A stretch of DNA of 64,000 nt from positions 1-64,000 of the forward strand of contig NZ_JAJUXI010000006.1 of NCBI RefSeq assembly GCF_021390515.1. The letters run 5' to 3'. Numbering within the stretch: the first letter of the stretch is position 1; each line of letters starts with the position of its first letter. Below, in pieces: positions 1 to 9,015 of the stretch. Source of the DNA: Dyadobacter sp. CY326. Lineage in GTDB: Bacteria > Bacteroidota > Bacteroidia > Cytophagales > Spirosomataceae. The notes under the pieces are model-generated. The model was not told the origin of the DNA, searched no databases, and saw only the letters and a list, made by a program, of their open reading frames with translations. The translations under genes were made by a program, and so were the position numbers.

Positions 1-1
1 C

Positions 2-34
2 AAAGACCATCTCAAAAGGATGGTCTTTTTTTGT
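2..34 (+). terminator. Rho-independent terminator at the window edge
   Basis: A 10-bp perfect stem (AAAGACCATC / GATGGTCTTT) with a 7-nt loop runs into seven or more T. It would end a transcript entering from the left. Because 5S-rRNA-like sequence follows at once, the upstream unit may be an rRNA operon ending in a true 5S gene; that part is inference. Confidence 0.8.
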
Positions 35-40
35 GCCCTA

Positions 41-250
41 GGCCTGGGCGGTGCCACGTTCGCTTCACCTCTTCCCAGGCTGGGCCGCACAGGCTAAGCG
101 CCCCGTCCCGGAATAGAGAAGTTGAGCCCGGCTGCCTACGCAGGGCTGGCTAGGCCGGGGGCGCCCAGGTTGTTCGTAACCCCGGTCAGAACCGCCGATG
201 ATACTGCGCCGCACAGGCTTGGATCAAACCGGTAAAGTAGGTAGTCGCCA
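41..250 (+). pseudogene. Expanded or decayed 5S rRNA-like sequence
   Basis: Four blocks in correct order match the bacterial 5S rRNA pattern: CACCTCTTCCCA (66-77), GAATAGAGAAGTTGAGCCC (111-129), CGCCGATGATACTGC (193-207) and GTAAAGTAGGTAGTCGCCA (232-250). Between them lie GC-rich insertions of about 27, 60 and 24 nt, where a normal 5S of about 110 nt has short linkers, so the element is about 210 nt long. CGCCGCACAGGCT-type sequence occurs in two of the insertions (near 84 and 208). A terminator follows at 262. It is probably a 5S pseudogene altered by insertion or recombination; a functional 5S with expansion segments is less likely. The block matches were made by eye. Confidence 0.55.
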
Positions 251-261
251 CAATACTATTA

Positions 262-294
262 CAAAGCCTTACAGAAATGTTAGGCTTTTTTTGT
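262..294 (+). terminator. Terminator after the 5S-like element
   Basis: AAGCCT pairs with AGGCTT around a loop that includes a small inner ACA/TGT pairing, followed by a run of T. Its position 12 nt after the 5S-like 3' end supports the view that 41-250 derives from an rRNA transcription unit. Confidence 0.7.
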
Positions 295-311
295 GTTAAA
301 ATGACTCATGC

Positions 312-350
312 TCACTTCCTAACGTCCGACACAGAGAAGTTAAGCGGGAA
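312..350 (+). pseudogene. Second 5S rRNA fragment
   Basis: CACTTCCTAACGTCCGACACAGAGAAGTTAAGCG resembles the central 5S block, where the usual form is CACCTCTTCCCATTCCGAACAGAGAAGTTAAGCC. No 5' or 3' 5S stem is recognisable around it, so it is most likely a truncated relic. The 180 nt from here to the next gene hold nothing else I can identify. Confidence 0.4.
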
Positions 351-531
351 TGTTTGAATCGGGGGGCGCCTAGTGCGCGACTTTCAGGCAATTGGCGATA
401 AATAATTTGCTAAATCAAGCCATGTAAAGCAGTTTAGGTAGAATATCGACTTAAAACATTTATTTGAACAGGTTTTTAAATGTTAAGTCTTTTATAGTAT
501 ACGTGATCACTCTACGCCTAACAACGAAGCA

Positions 532-1326
532 TCACAATTGCAGCATTAGAATGCTTGTCCCGCCGATGTGTTTTAGATTTTTGAGTCTCAAGTCGTTGCT
601 GTATAGTTCATTCATTGCCGCTCTTACGCCTTCCCAATTTGTATAATCATGCCAGATTATCAGTCCATTGGGGCGCATGATGCTTAAAATTTTCTCTGTG
701 TCGTTGATGACGTAATCGTAGGCATGTGAACCGTCTATGAATGCAAGATCAATTGAATTTTTGTACTCATCAAAAGAAAATGTTGCAGAATCTCCAAAGA
801 CTTGCTTGATCTTATATGACATTGCGTGACCCATAAAGCGCTCGCCTGAGACCTCTTTGTCAACATACCTTACTTCTCCATCTTCTATTTCCATAAGCGT
901 TGCCTTCAACTCCGATGCGGGAAGGTCCAGCGTGATTATTTCCGCATTCGCTTCGCAGTTGAGCGCCATATTGAGTGTTGTTCTTCCCTCAAAAGTGCCT
1001 ATTTCAAAAATTCTCTGCGGATTAGCCTTCCTCACGAGATTGCTGATTACTTTCAATTCAAATTCTGTTGTATGCCCAAACCCACATTCATACACGCCTT
1101 CATACTCAGCATTATCGTTGCCAAACAACTCAAACACATCGGTCTTTGGAATAATGTAGGGATCGATTGGCGTGTGGTCGCTTGAATGATTATTCTTGTA
1201 ATAAACATGATAAAGAGAAAGTAGCGAAGTTCGTCGGTCCGCATTGAGCATTCCCACTGTAAGTGTGTGGCTGATTCGTCGTAACACGCCAGCGTACAAC
1301 CGAAAGTTGTTCATCAAGTTTTTCAT
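532..1326 (-). CDS. Class I SAM-dependent methyltransferase
   Basis: The 264-residue protein carries a Methyltransf_24-type Rossmann methyltransferase core. The SAM-binding motif IFEIGTFEGRTTLNMA lies at about residues 105-120, ITLDLP at about 135, and the post-II block IDLAFIDGSHAYDYV at about 190-205, followed by IMRPNGLIIWHDY, where the D/H pair is typical of this subgroup. No membrane segment is seen. Relatives often sit in glycan or lipopolysaccharide clusters and methylate sugars or small molecules, but nothing nearby fixes the substrate here. The ATG at 1326 is the most upstream plausible start. It is transcribed alone, divergently from the next gene. Confidence 0.8.
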   Translation of the reverse strand: MKNLMNNFRLYAGVLRRISHTLTVGMLNADRRTSLLSLYHVYYKNNHSSDHTPIDPYIIPKTDVFELFGNDNAEYEGVYECGFGHTTEFELKVISNLVRKANPQRIFEIGTFEGRTTLNMALNCEANAEIITLDLPASELKATLMEIEDGEVRYVDKEVSGERFMGHAMSYKIKQVFGDSATFSFDEYKNSIDLAFIDGSHAYDYVINDTEKILSIMRPNGLIIWHDYTNWEGVRAAMNELYSNDLRLKNLKHIGGTSILMLQL

Positions 1327-1543
1327 ATAGGGGATCTTTGAGTTTACGATGTTTCAAAATTCCATTAGTGAGTTCACAAAATCGGTCGCGTTGGTATCAG
1401 CAACATATTAAAGTTTCTTCGAATTATTTAATATTTACTAAGTATTATTAAAGTAATTATCCCGGCATGTCTACTGTCAGTCAGTTGATTATAGGTAAAA
1501 GAGGGATTAGTTTTACTTCTTCGTCTAATTGTCAATTGTAATT

Positions 1544-2686
1544 ATGGAAACTGCCCGGGTTAACGTCACTACGGACGAGAAGAAGATTAACACCATCCAT
1601 AGACTTGCGTCTATGGATGCGCTTCGTGGATTTGATATGCTGATGATTTCTGGTGGGGGAGCATTTATTTATCTACTTGGAGGCAAGACCGACATATCAG
1701 CTGTTGATGCTCTTTCAGCGCAATTCGTGCATCCTGAATGGCATGGTTTCACTTTCTTCGATTTTATATTTCCACTTTTCCTGTTTTTAGCAGGCACATC
1801 GCTGTCATTTAGTTTAACCGGAGGGCTGGTAAAAGGCATCTCACAATCTGAGCTGATCAGTAAGACATTCAAGCGAATGTTAATTTTGCTTGCTTTGGGC
1901 ATTCTTGACAAGAATGCGCCAATAGATTTATTTGATCCAGCTCACATACGTTACGGAAGTGTGTTAGGAAGAATTGGCCTCGCCACTTTCATCGGAGCTA
2001 TTCTTTACTTAAATATCTCTTTTACCAATAGAATTTGGATCGCGATCTCGGTGTTAATACTTTACTATTTAGCATTGATCCTAATTCCAGTGCCAGGTTA
2101 CGGAGCGGGTGACTTCTCATTCGAAGGCAATTTGGTTGGGTGGATAGACCGAAATTTTATGCCGGGCAAATTAAAGCAGGGCACTTATGATGAGCTTGCG
2201 CTATTGACTCAATTTCCGGCTATTTGCCTGACACTATTCGGCACAATTGCTGGTGATATTTTGCTAAAAAACTGGCTGCCACGAAAGAAAGTCAACTGGT
2301 TGCTAATTTATGGTTTGATCAGCATTATCGCCGGACTGACTTGGAATCTTGCTTTTCCGATTAACAAACATCTCTGGTCCAGCTCATTTATCATGCTGAC
2401 CTCCGGAATGTCTTTCATTATGCTCGCAATTTTTTATTGGATCATTGATGTGAAAGGATTAAAAAGCTGGGCTTTCCCTTTTCGGGTGATTGGCATGAAC
2501 TCTCTCGTTATATATCTTGCCGTCCGTTTTATCGATTTCAACGCATCTTCTCGACTGCTCTTCGAAGGCTTTTACAAATACGCTCCGCAACCATGGCATG
2601 AAGTCTTCAATGCGCTCGGCGGTTTTATAATCGTTTGGTTGTTCCTTTATTTTTTATATCGAAACAAAATTTTTGTGAAGGTCTAA
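1544..2686 (+). CDS. DUF5009 / heparan-alpha-glucosaminide acetyltransferase-like membrane protein
   Basis: An integral membrane protein of 380 residues from ATG 1544; an in-frame TTG at 1529 would add five residues. The N-terminal signature SMDALRGFDMLMISGGG and the later HPEWHGFTFFDFIFPLFLF are hallmarks of the DUF5009/YeiB-like acyltransferase family, which is related to human HGSNAT. About ten hydrophobic segments follow, including AIFYWII and GFIIVWLFLYFLY at the C terminus. HGSNAT moves acetyl groups from cytosolic acetyl-CoA to amino sugars across a membrane; for this bacterial member the acceptor is unknown, and amino-sugar acetylation during glycan use is the usual inference. Its 3' end overlaps the convergent neighbour by 4 bp. 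Confidence 0.8.
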   Translation: METARVNVTTDEKKINTIHRLASMDALRGFDMLMISGGGAFIYLLGGKTDISAVDALSAQFVHPEWHGFTFFDFIFPLFLFLAGTSLSFSLTGGLVKGISQSELISKTFKRMLILLALGILDKNAPIDLFDPAHIRYGSVLGRIGLATFIGAILYLNISFTNRIWIAISVLILYYLALILIPVPGYGAGDFSFEGNLVGWIDRNFMPGKLKQGTYDELALLTQFPAICLTLFGTIAGDILLKNWLPRKKVNWLLIYGLISIIAGLTWNLAFPINKHLWSSSFIMLTSGMSFIMLAIFYWIIDVKGLKSWAFPFRVIGMNSLVIYLAVRFIDFNASSRLLFEGFYKYAPQPWHEVFNALGGFIIVWLFLYFLYRNKIFVKV

Positions 2687-3759
2687 TTTGATAACGTTGC
2701 GATTTTATCTAAGTAATGCCCGTAGTCTTTCGCCCTGGAAATGATCGCCTTCATCTTAGCATTGGTTATTTTCCCGAATGGAAAGATTTCAATCGAAATT
2801 TGATCCCTCTTTAAAGCCTTTTTCCAAAGTCCCTCTACTTTGCCGTTCACAACGATAGTTGGCATGAACATGCCATTATTGCCTGGGACGATTTTAGAAG
2901 CGTGCTGTGTGTCTAGAATCAATGTCCTGTCCGTGTAACCAAGCATATATTCGTCAAAGCCAGGCAGTAAGTAAGCCGATTCAAGCTCGCCCAATGGAGG
3001 GTGGTCAGGGTTAAGCCAAAAGATTTTGTCATTTAATTCAATCTTTTCGAGAAGGTCGGAAGCAGAATTCAAACCCAGGCGCGCATCTGAAATCCTGAGA
3101 CCCGACCACCAGACAAAATCATTGAGCGTGGCAGGCCCGTGGCTCCTAAAATAACGCAATGCCAACTCACTCAAAGCCGCTTCCCCTTCAAGATTTTTAG
3201 AGCTGGGAATCCATTCATCCAGCAAAACATAGGTTGGTTGTTTGTCATTGTGAATGCCGTGACTTATGACTTGCTTCTGCGCGAGATGGTTTATAATGTG
3301 AATGCCGCGTTGTTCACCTGCTGAAATTCCATTTGCTTCCAACAATGCATAGACTTCGCTGCGCATCATTTGCTTGCCGCCTTCCAGAGCTCGGGTGATC
3401 ACATCCCGACTTTTATTCAGCGCGTTTTCATCTAGTTCAAGTTGACGCCTGCGGCCTGCCGTTCCTGAAATGATCCTCGGCGTTAGCAGTTTTAATAACC
3501 ATCGCACATCGTCCGCGGCAACGAAATGCAATGTGCCACGCATCGGCCAGGTTCTAACAATTGCTTTTTTGGCGATCGCGTCATCAATGTCGGTTTCTTT
3601 CTTTCCGGGCATTCTGAGCCCAATCGACCATTTCGCACCCGCATAATCCTGAGCTTGCATTGCACACATCCAGGATACGACCTGTTCAGGCGTTTCCGAG
3701 GGGTGATGCGAAATCTGCTGATTATAGAGTCGAAGCCGAAGTAACTCATCAATGGTCAT
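2683..3759 (-). CDS. Winged-helix DNA-binding protein, AlkZ/YcaQ-like glycosylase family
   Basis: The 358-residue protein belongs to PF06224 (HTH_42), which holds the DNA glycosylases AlkZ (Streptomyces) and YcaQ/AlkX (E. coli). These unhook or remove alkylated and crosslinked bases. The N-terminal segment WMCAMQAQDYAGAKWSIGLR (about residues 30-49) contains a Q-x-Q pair of the kind reported as catalytic in AlkZ; a second family block, RTWPMRGTLHFVAADDVRWLL, follows at about 69-89. Winged-helix repeats fill the rest. No membrane or export signal is seen. Glycosylase activity is inferred from the family. The 3' end overlaps the convergent DUF5009 gene by 4 bp. Confidence 0.8.
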   Translation of the reverse strand: MTIDELLRLRLYNQQISHHPSETPEQVVSWMCAMQAQDYAGAKWSIGLRMPGKKETDIDDAIAKKAIVRTWPMRGTLHFVAADDVRWLLKLLTPRIISGTAGRRRQLELDENALNKSRDVITRALEGGKQMMRSEVYALLEANGISAGEQRGIHIINHLAQKQVISHGIHNDKQPTYVLLDEWIPSSKNLEGEAALSELALRYFRSHGPATLNDFVWWSGLRISDARLGLNSASDLLEKIELNDKIFWLNPDHPPLGELESAYLLPGFDEYMLGYTDRTLILDTQHASKIVPGNNGMFMPTIVVNGKVEGLWKKALKRDQISIEIFPFGKITNAKMKAIISRAKDYGHYLDKIATLSN

Positions 3760-3786
3760 GATTCGAGGCGACGGTTTAATGATTTT

Positions 3787-4461
3787 TTAACTAAATTCTT
3801 TCAAATAAATTTCTGCCCATCGCAGATCTTCCGGGGTCGTAATTTTAATGTTTTCATAAGCACCCGGAATAAGCTGGATTGGGAAACCAGCTGACTCGAC
3901 TACACTGGCGCAATCTGTAAACGACGGATCATAATCTTTGTCAAATGCCTGCTGCATCCAGTCCAGGCGGAATGTTTGCGGAGTTTGTATCAGGTGAAAT
4001 GTTGACCGGTCAACTGCCTTATTCCCCCCAGCTGCCACGCTTCTTATCGAATCTTTAAGCGGGACGCTAACCACGGCGCTGCCACTTTCGGCAGCTGTTT
4101 GGAAACTTGCCGCAATAATTTCTTGACTAATCACAGGCCTAACGCCATCATGAACGGCAACCAGACCAGCATTGGATTTTATGCTTTTTAACCCATTTTT
4201 TACTGAGTCAAAGCGTGTTTTTCCACCTGAAACCAATGCAAACATTTGCTGAAAAGCATATTTTTCGCAAAGTGCTATCCAATAATCAAATTGCTCCTGC
4301 GGGAGCACTAAGATGATTTTCAGGTCGGTGGAATATCTACGGAATGCAGAGATTGTGTGCATTAAAATGGGAAGTCCGTTAACCGGTAAAAATTGTTTCG
4401 GCACATCGCTGTTCATGCGCGTGCCCGAGCCTCCGGCAACTATAATGGCGTATTCTTGCAT
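3787..4461 (-). CDS. ispD: 2-C-methyl-D-erythritol 4-phosphate cytidylyltransferase
   Basis: IspD joins MEP to CTP, giving CDP-methylerythritol, in the non-mevalonate isoprenoid pathway. The nucleotide-binding signature YAIIVAGGSGTRM is followed by PKQFLPVNGLPIL. The VAVHDGVRP motif and the C-terminal NIKITTPEDLRWAE are also diagnostic. From the ATG at 4461 (MQEYAIIVAGG) the protein has 224 residues, the usual family length. Upstream in-frame ATGs at 4470 and 4488 would add 3 or 9 residues that homologues usually lack, and the last lies inside an inverted repeat. It lies downstream of queA on the same strand, 83 bp away. Confidence 0.93.
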   Translation of the reverse strand: MQEYAIIVAGGSGTRMNSDVPKQFLPVNGLPILMHTISAFRRYSTDLKIILVLPQEQFDYWIALCEKYAFQQMFALVSGGKTRFDSVKNGLKSIKSNAGLVAVHDGVRPVISQEIIAASFQTAAESGSAVVSVPLKDSIRSVAAGGNKAVDRSTFHLIQTPQTFRLDWMQQAFDKDYDPSFTDCASVVESAGFPIQLIPGAYENIKITTPEDLRWAEIYLKEFS

Positions 4462-4475
4462 AAAGGTCATAAAAA

Positions 4476-4526
4476 AATGGTCATTCATGCATCAGGACAT
4501 CGAATCCTTGAACATAAATGACCATT
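4476..4526. repeat. Inverted repeat between queA and ispD
   Basis: Perfect 10-bp arms AATGGTCATT (4476-4485) and AATGACCATT (4517-4526) are separated by 31 nt; with one mismatch the arms extend to 14 bp (AATGGTCATTYATG). There is no T-run on the minus strand, so a terminator is unlikely. It could be a dyad operator or an RNA hairpin in the ispD leader. Confidence 0.5.
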
Positions 4527-4544
4527 CAATCTGATGAATAAATC

Positions 4545-5594
4545 TTATATTATTAGCATTGCATCGCCATAAGTGAAGAATTTATATTTCTCCTTAATGG
4601 CAAGTTCATAAGCTTTCATAACCAAATCAAATCCGCCAAAAGCGCATGCTGACATCAGCAATATCGACTCTGGAAGTTGGAAGTTGGATAACAGCGCAGT
4701 TGCAATTTTGAAATCGTAAGGTGGGAAAACAAATCTGTCTGTCCATCCTTCAACGGCTTTAAGATGTCCGCTTGCTGAAACCGAAGATTCCACCGCTTTC
4801 AAAGAAGTTGTCCCAACCGCGCAAATGCGTTTTTTATTATTTATTGCAGCATTAACAATGTCAGCACTGCTTTGCGTGATCCGGTAATTTTCCGAATCCG
4901 TTTTATGTTTTGTCAAATCTTCCACATCAACCGTCCGGAATGTTCCGAGGCCGACGTGCAATGTTACAGGAGCGAAATTAACGCCTTTGATTTCAAGACG
5001 CTTCATTATTGCCTTCGTAAAGTGCATTCCTGCAGTCGGTGCCGCCACGGCTCCTACATGTTCTGCAAAAATCGTTTGAAAACGCTCTCTGTCTGATGTT
5101 TCAACTTTACGGCGTGAAATGATTTCGGGAGGAAGCGGCGTTTCGCCCAGTTCATCCACCAATTTCATGAAAGCGTCATTATCGCCGTCATAGAGAAACC
5201 GAATTGTACGTCCACGTGAAGTCGTGTTGTCGATCACCTCGGCAACCAGGTCGCTATCGCCGAAATAAAGCTTGTTTCCAACGCGAATTTTACGCGCAGG
5301 GTCCACCAAGACGTCCCAAAGACGCATTTCTCGATTTAATTCGCGCAAAAGGAAAACTTCAATTTTTGCACCGGTTTTTTCCTTTTGGCCAAACAAACGG
5401 GCCGGGAAAACTTTTGTATCGTTAATTGCCATTACATCACCGTCATCAAAATAATTGATAAGGTCAGCAAAGGTTTTATGTTCTATTTCTCCTGTTTTAC
5501 GGTGAACAACCATTAAGCGGGATTCGCCGCGGTCTGAAGGATGAAGTGCAATTAAACTTTGGGGAAGATCAAACTTAAATTCGGATAGCTTCAT
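4545..5594 (-). CDS. queA: tRNA preQ1(34) S-adenosylmethionine ribosyltransferase-isomerase
   Basis: QueA transfers and isomerises the ribose of SAM onto 7-aminomethyl-7-deazaguanine at tRNA position 34, giving epoxyqueuosine. The 349-residue length is normal. The family blocks are seen: [17 protein letters not shown] near the N terminus, [14 protein letters not shown] at about 56-69, [13 protein letters not shown] at about 181-193, the [13 protein letters not shown] segment and the C-terminal YGDAMLII. The ATG at 5594 gives [11 protein letters not shown], the canonical start. It is likely co-transcribed with ispD. The 195 bp between it and the upstream gene presumably hold its promoter. Confidence 0.96.
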   Translation of the reverse strand: MKLSEFKFDLPQSLIALHPSDRGESRLMVVHRKTGEIEHKTFADLINYFDDGDVMAINDTKVFPARLFGQKEKTGAKIEVFLLRELNREMRLWDVLVDPARKIRVGNKLYFGDSDLVAEVIDNTTSRGRTIRFLYDGDNDAFMKLVDELGETPLPPEIISRRKVETSDRERFQTIFAEHVGAVAAPTAGMHFTKAIMKRLEIKGVNFAPVTLHVGLGTFRTVDVEDLTKHKTDSENYRITQSSADIVNAAINNKKRICAVGTTSLKAVESSVSASGHLKAVEGWTDRFVFPPYDFKIATALLSNFQLPESILLMSACAFGGFDLVMKAYELAIKEKYKFFTYGDAMLII

Positions 5595-5788
5595 AGCTGA
5601 ATATTCTTGTAAATTTCTTTAGTCGTGTGACAAAAAGGTAATCGGTGTATTGCTTAAGAAAGAAATGATGTGGTCTGGATTACTTGCATAGCTTTTCCAA
5701 AATAGGTAATTTTTATGCAACCAACATTCCAAAAAATTAAGACCGCAAAAGTAGTCAATTTCCAGGAAAAATACAAGTGAGCCAGCGG

Positions 5789-7294
5789 TTAAAGATTATG
5801 GGTCCGGCGCAATTTCCACTTCGTTGCGTTATCCGATTCCGCCATTGTTTGGGATTCGTGATTTGATGTGGTTTCAAGCTGAATTTGAGCTGATATTAAT
5901 GCTGCTAATGTGGCTGCATCTTTGTTTAAATCTGAATGCAGCATTTCTGGTTTAAAGTAAGTTGTGACAAAATTCGTGTCAAACGCGCCTGAGATGAATG
6001 CTGCATGATTCATTACAAAACGGCAAAAAGGGAGCGTTGTCTGCACACCTGAAATTTTGTATTCGTCAATGGCGCGCACCATTTTTTGGATCGCTTCGGC
6101 GCGGTCGGATCCATATGTAATTAACTTCGCGATCATTGGATCGTAATAAATTGGAATCTCCATTCCCAGTTCAAAACCATCGTCAACGCGCACGCCGTTT
6201 CCATCCGGCTTTACATAAGTGTTGAGCGTTCCCACATCCGGCAAGAAATTATTGGAAGCATCTTCTGCATAAACACGCACTTCGATTGCATGTCCGTGGA
6301 TATATAAATCTTCTTGTTTCAATGTAAGCGGCTTTCCCTCAGCAATGTAGATCATTTGTTTTACCAAATCCACGCCAGTAATTTGCTCCGTAACAGGATG
6401 TTCGACCTGCAAGCGCGTATTCATTTCAAGGAAGTAAAAGTTGCTTTGCTCATCCAAGATAAACTCCACAGTTCCGGCACCATAATATCCGCAGGATCTT
6501 GCCACATCAATGGCGCAACGGCCCATTTCGGCCCTGATTTCATTTGTAATGGAGATGGACGGCGCTTCTTCCACCACTTTTTGATGGCGTCGCTGAATGG
6601 AACATTCACGCTCAAAAAGGTGAATGATGTTTCCATGCTGATCCCCCAGGATTTGTATTTCAATGTGCTTTGGCGATGTAATGTATTTTTCAATGAAAAC
6701 AGAGCCGTCTCCAAACGAAGCCACGGCCTCGCTAACCGCCCGATCCATTTGTTCGTCAAACACTTCCTCGCTCTCCACGACACGCATTCCCTTCCCGCCA
6801 CCACCTGCAGATGCTTTAATTAAAATGGGATAGCCAATGGCCCGCGCAGTTGTTTTGGCTTCTTCGCGGTCTGTAATGGCTGATTCTGTGCCCGGAACCA
6901 TTGGGATTTGATAATGGCTCGCGGCTTGTTTTGCCGCTAATTTGCTTCCCATAATTTCGATAGCCTCGGGAGAAGGGCCAATGAAAATGATCCCTGCTTC
7001 CTGCACTTTTTTTGCAAAGCCAGCATTTTCCGACAAAAATCCATAACCGGGATGCACTGCGTCCACGTCAAGATCGAGACAAACCTGAATGATTTTTTCA
7101 CTATTCAAATAAGAAGCCGAAGAAGGTGCCGGGCCAATGCAAACCGCCTCATCCGCGTAACGAACATGCGGCGACTTCCTGTCCGCCTCACTGAAAACTG
7201 CAACAGTCGCAATGTTCATTTCCCGTGCCGTCCGCATAATTCGCAAAGCGATTTCGCCACGATTGGCAACAAGGATTTTCTTTATTAATGACAT
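5789..7294 (-). CDS. accC: Biotin carboxylase (acetyl-CoA or acyl-CoA carboxylase subunit)
   Basis: An ATP-grasp biotin carboxylase of 501 residues. It carboxylates the biotin of a carrier protein using bicarbonate and ATP. ILVANRGEIALRIMRTARE opens the protein, followed by VDAVHPGYGFLSENAGFA, the glycine-rich ATP loop KASAGGGGKGMRVV and FLEMNTRLQVEHPVTE with its active-site residues. Compared with the usual AccC of about 450 residues it has a C-terminal tail of about 50, ending KWKLRRTHNL. That tail resembles biotin carboxylases paired with propionyl- or acyl-CoA carboxylases in Bacteroidota, so the partner may not be AccA/D. No accB or carboxyltransferase gene is adjacent. The start at 7294 (MSLIKK) is preferred; an ATG at 7300 adds two residues. 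Confidence 0.88.
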   Translation of the reverse strand: MSLIKKILVANRGEIALRIMRTAREMNIATVAVFSEADRKSPHVRYADEAVCIGPAPSSASYLNSEKIIQVCLDLDVDAVHPGYGFLSENAGFAKKVQEAGIIFIGPSPEAIEIMGSKLAAKQAASHYQIPMVPGTESAITDREEAKTTARAIGYPILIKASAGGGGKGMRVVESEEVFDEQMDRAVSEAVASFGDGSVFIEKYITSPKHIEIQILGDQHGNIIHLFERECSIQRRHQKVVEEAPSISITNEIRAEMGRCAIDVARSCGYYGAGTVEFILDEQSNFYFLEMNTRLQVEHPVTEQITGVDLVKQMIYIAEGKPLTLKQEDLYIHGHAIEVRVYAEDASNNFLPDVGTLNTYVKPDGNGVRVDDGFELGMEIPIYYDPMIAKLITYGSDRAEAIQKMVRAIDEYKISGVQTTLPFCRFVMNHAAFISGAFDTNFVTTYFKPEMLHSDLNKDAATLAALISAQIQLETTSNHESQTMAESDNATKWKLRRTHNL

Positions 7295-7518
7295 GGGCAT
7301 GGAGAGGATTAGTGAAACCTAGCGAGATAAAATAAGAAAAGCATTCTTTAACGCGCGTTACTCATGAAAAGTTAAGCATCTTTTTGCCGGGGAATAATTG
7401 ATGCCAGCCGTTAAATTTTTAGGGCATTCACCGGTGAAAATGTTTATTGCATGTATCGTAATTTGGCTCAAAGCAGCTAGAAAGCACTTTCAATTGTTCC
7501 AAAATTACACATCACTAT

Positions 7519-8706
7519 ATGGTTGAGATGGCGTTCCGTTATTTCGCTAACTCGCTTGAGACTAAGAAAGGATCCGTTTTGGTCTCACTCGGTTTGTTCA
7601 CTATTGTCCTAATGACGACCTACCCCATTTACGTGGAAAGTATCGTCTCGCCTGAAAAATATTCTTTTTTCTTTAATAAAATCAAGGCCCCGCTCCAAAT
7701 CTCTGCCAGCCCACAACACACACATGCAGCAAAAGGAGCATTCAGGCTTACTATTCCGCTGATTGCCAGAGGACTTGACCTCGGCATAAACAAGGATGCC
7801 AGGAGGATTGTAATTATGTTTGTGATTCAATCTTTCCTTTTGTTGCCATTCTTTTATTTGTTGATAAACATTCTGAAAAGATATTTAAACAACATACAGA
7901 CACTACTGTTCGTCTTAGGATTTGCTTTTGTTTATGTAAGCAAAGCTTTTATTTGGGATGCCGATTTTTGGTTTGATGGCTTTGCGTATTTTTTCTTGCT
8001 GCTGGGTATGTATTTCCGAAACCGTTCAGGAATTTTCCTCTCGCTAACTTGCGCGTCCTGGACAGATGAACGCGCATTTATCGCATTATCTTCTGTTTAC
8101 CTTTTTCACCTACTTCACGAAAATAACTTTGATCTAGAGCGTCTAAGTCAAATTTTCAATATGCATTTTTTTCGAAAACTTTCTTTTATGCCCATTTTGG
8201 CAGGTTGCTGTTATTTGCTTTTGAGATTGTTTTTGGCAAAAAAATATTCGTTGCAAACGCCATACGGGGGAGGCGCAGGAGTCAGTATAGACATGATCCC
8301 GGACCAATTATCAAGCGGCCTGGCTGGAATATTTCTCGCTTTTGAAGGTTTATGGCTACTTTTCTTGATCGTTATCATTCATGCTTGTAATCATAAGAAA
8401 TTCCTGATTCTTGTCTTACTTGCATTGATAGTTATGGTTCATATCGCCGTGGCTTATAGCGTTTTTGACTTTACGCGGAGCCTAACTTACGCGTTTCCGG
8501 TTTTAATCATAGCGGTGACTTACATTGCCAAAAACATCTCTCAAACAACAAACCAGATTTTCTTACTGACCACCTTACTTTGCCTTAGCATTCCTACGCA
8601 ATACTTTATAAGTGTCCCCTATCAAATTCCCTGGCTAGTTCTGTCGTGGCACAAATTTGGTTCCGTAGTGCACTCCATCATTAGCGCACCGTATGTCAGC
8701 TTTTAA
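7519..8706 (+). CDS. Polytopic membrane protein of unknown function
   Basis: I do not recognise a family with certainty. The 395-residue protein has about nine or ten hydrophobic segments: residues 18-38, a cluster at about 95-145 including FVIQSFLLLPFFYLLINIL, then about 150-185, 228-245, 265-300 and several to the C terminus. The layout, with a large loop after the first segment (about 40-90) and aromatic-rich helices, is like the polytopic membrane proteins of exopolysaccharide clusters. No glycosyltransferase motif was found. Codon use is more AT-rich than in its neighbours, and it stands alone between two divergent or terminated units. A second ATG at 7528 is possible. Confidence 0.6.
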   Translation: MVEMAFRYFANSLETKKGSVLVSLGLFTIVLMTTYPIYVESIVSPEKYSFFFNKIKAPLQISASPQHTHAAKGAFRLTIPLIARGLDLGINKDARRIVIMFVIQSFLLLPFFYLLINILKRYLNNIQTLLFVLGFAFVYVSKAFIWDADFWFDGFAYFFLLLGMYFRNRSGIFLSLTCASWTDERAFIALSSVYLFHLLHENNFDLERLSQIFNMHFFRKLSFMPILAGCCYLLLRLFLAKKYSLQTPYGGGAGVSIDMIPDQLSSGLAGIFLAFEGLWLLFLIVIIHACNHKKFLILVLLALIVMVHIAVAYSVFDFTRSLTYAFPVLIIAVTYIAKNISQTTNQIFLLTTLLCLSIPTQYFISVPYQIPWLVLSWHKFGSVVHSIISAPYVSF

Positions 8707-8811
8707 TTTTTTAAGAGAAGTTCCTTTCGGCAAACCATTACAGCGCTTTCCCAATTAACTAGATGTTGCCAATTATTGTGAGCAACTGATTGCAAACAGA
8801 CCGTTCTTATC

Positions 8812-8842
8812 CAAATCCTGTCCTTAAAACAGGATTTTTTGT
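8812..8842 (+). terminator. Rho-independent terminator in the 8707-9015 gap
   Basis: AAATCCTGT pairs with ACAGGATTT around a 7-nt loop and is followed by six T. It lies about 105 bp after the membrane-protein gene, so that transcript would have a long 3' UTR. The rest of the gap, AT-rich to 9015, has a weak TTTG (8960-8963) with TATTAATT 19 bp later as a possible promoter for the next gene; nothing else is seen. Confidence 0.75.
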
Positions 8843-9015
8843 TTGGTGGGAGAATACCCAAAATATAACGTTACTTGCAGGCGGATTTTTGTTATTTTAC
8901 TAAATTACAGTTAACGACAAAAATATGATCGTATTAAAGTAACCGCAAAATTTTTTAATTTTGCATTTATCTAACATTTTTGTATTAATTGATTACCCAC
9001 ATTAAATAATAGCGA

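Noticed and set aside
6314..6823. 169-residue plus-strand frame antisense to the biotin carboxylase
   Set aside because: Shadow of a strongly conserved gene; no start context or motif.
8960..8990. TTTG and TATTAATT as a promoter for the oxoamine synthase
   Set aside because: The -7 part matches the consensus at only about half of its positions in very AT-rich DNA; mentioned only as a possibility.
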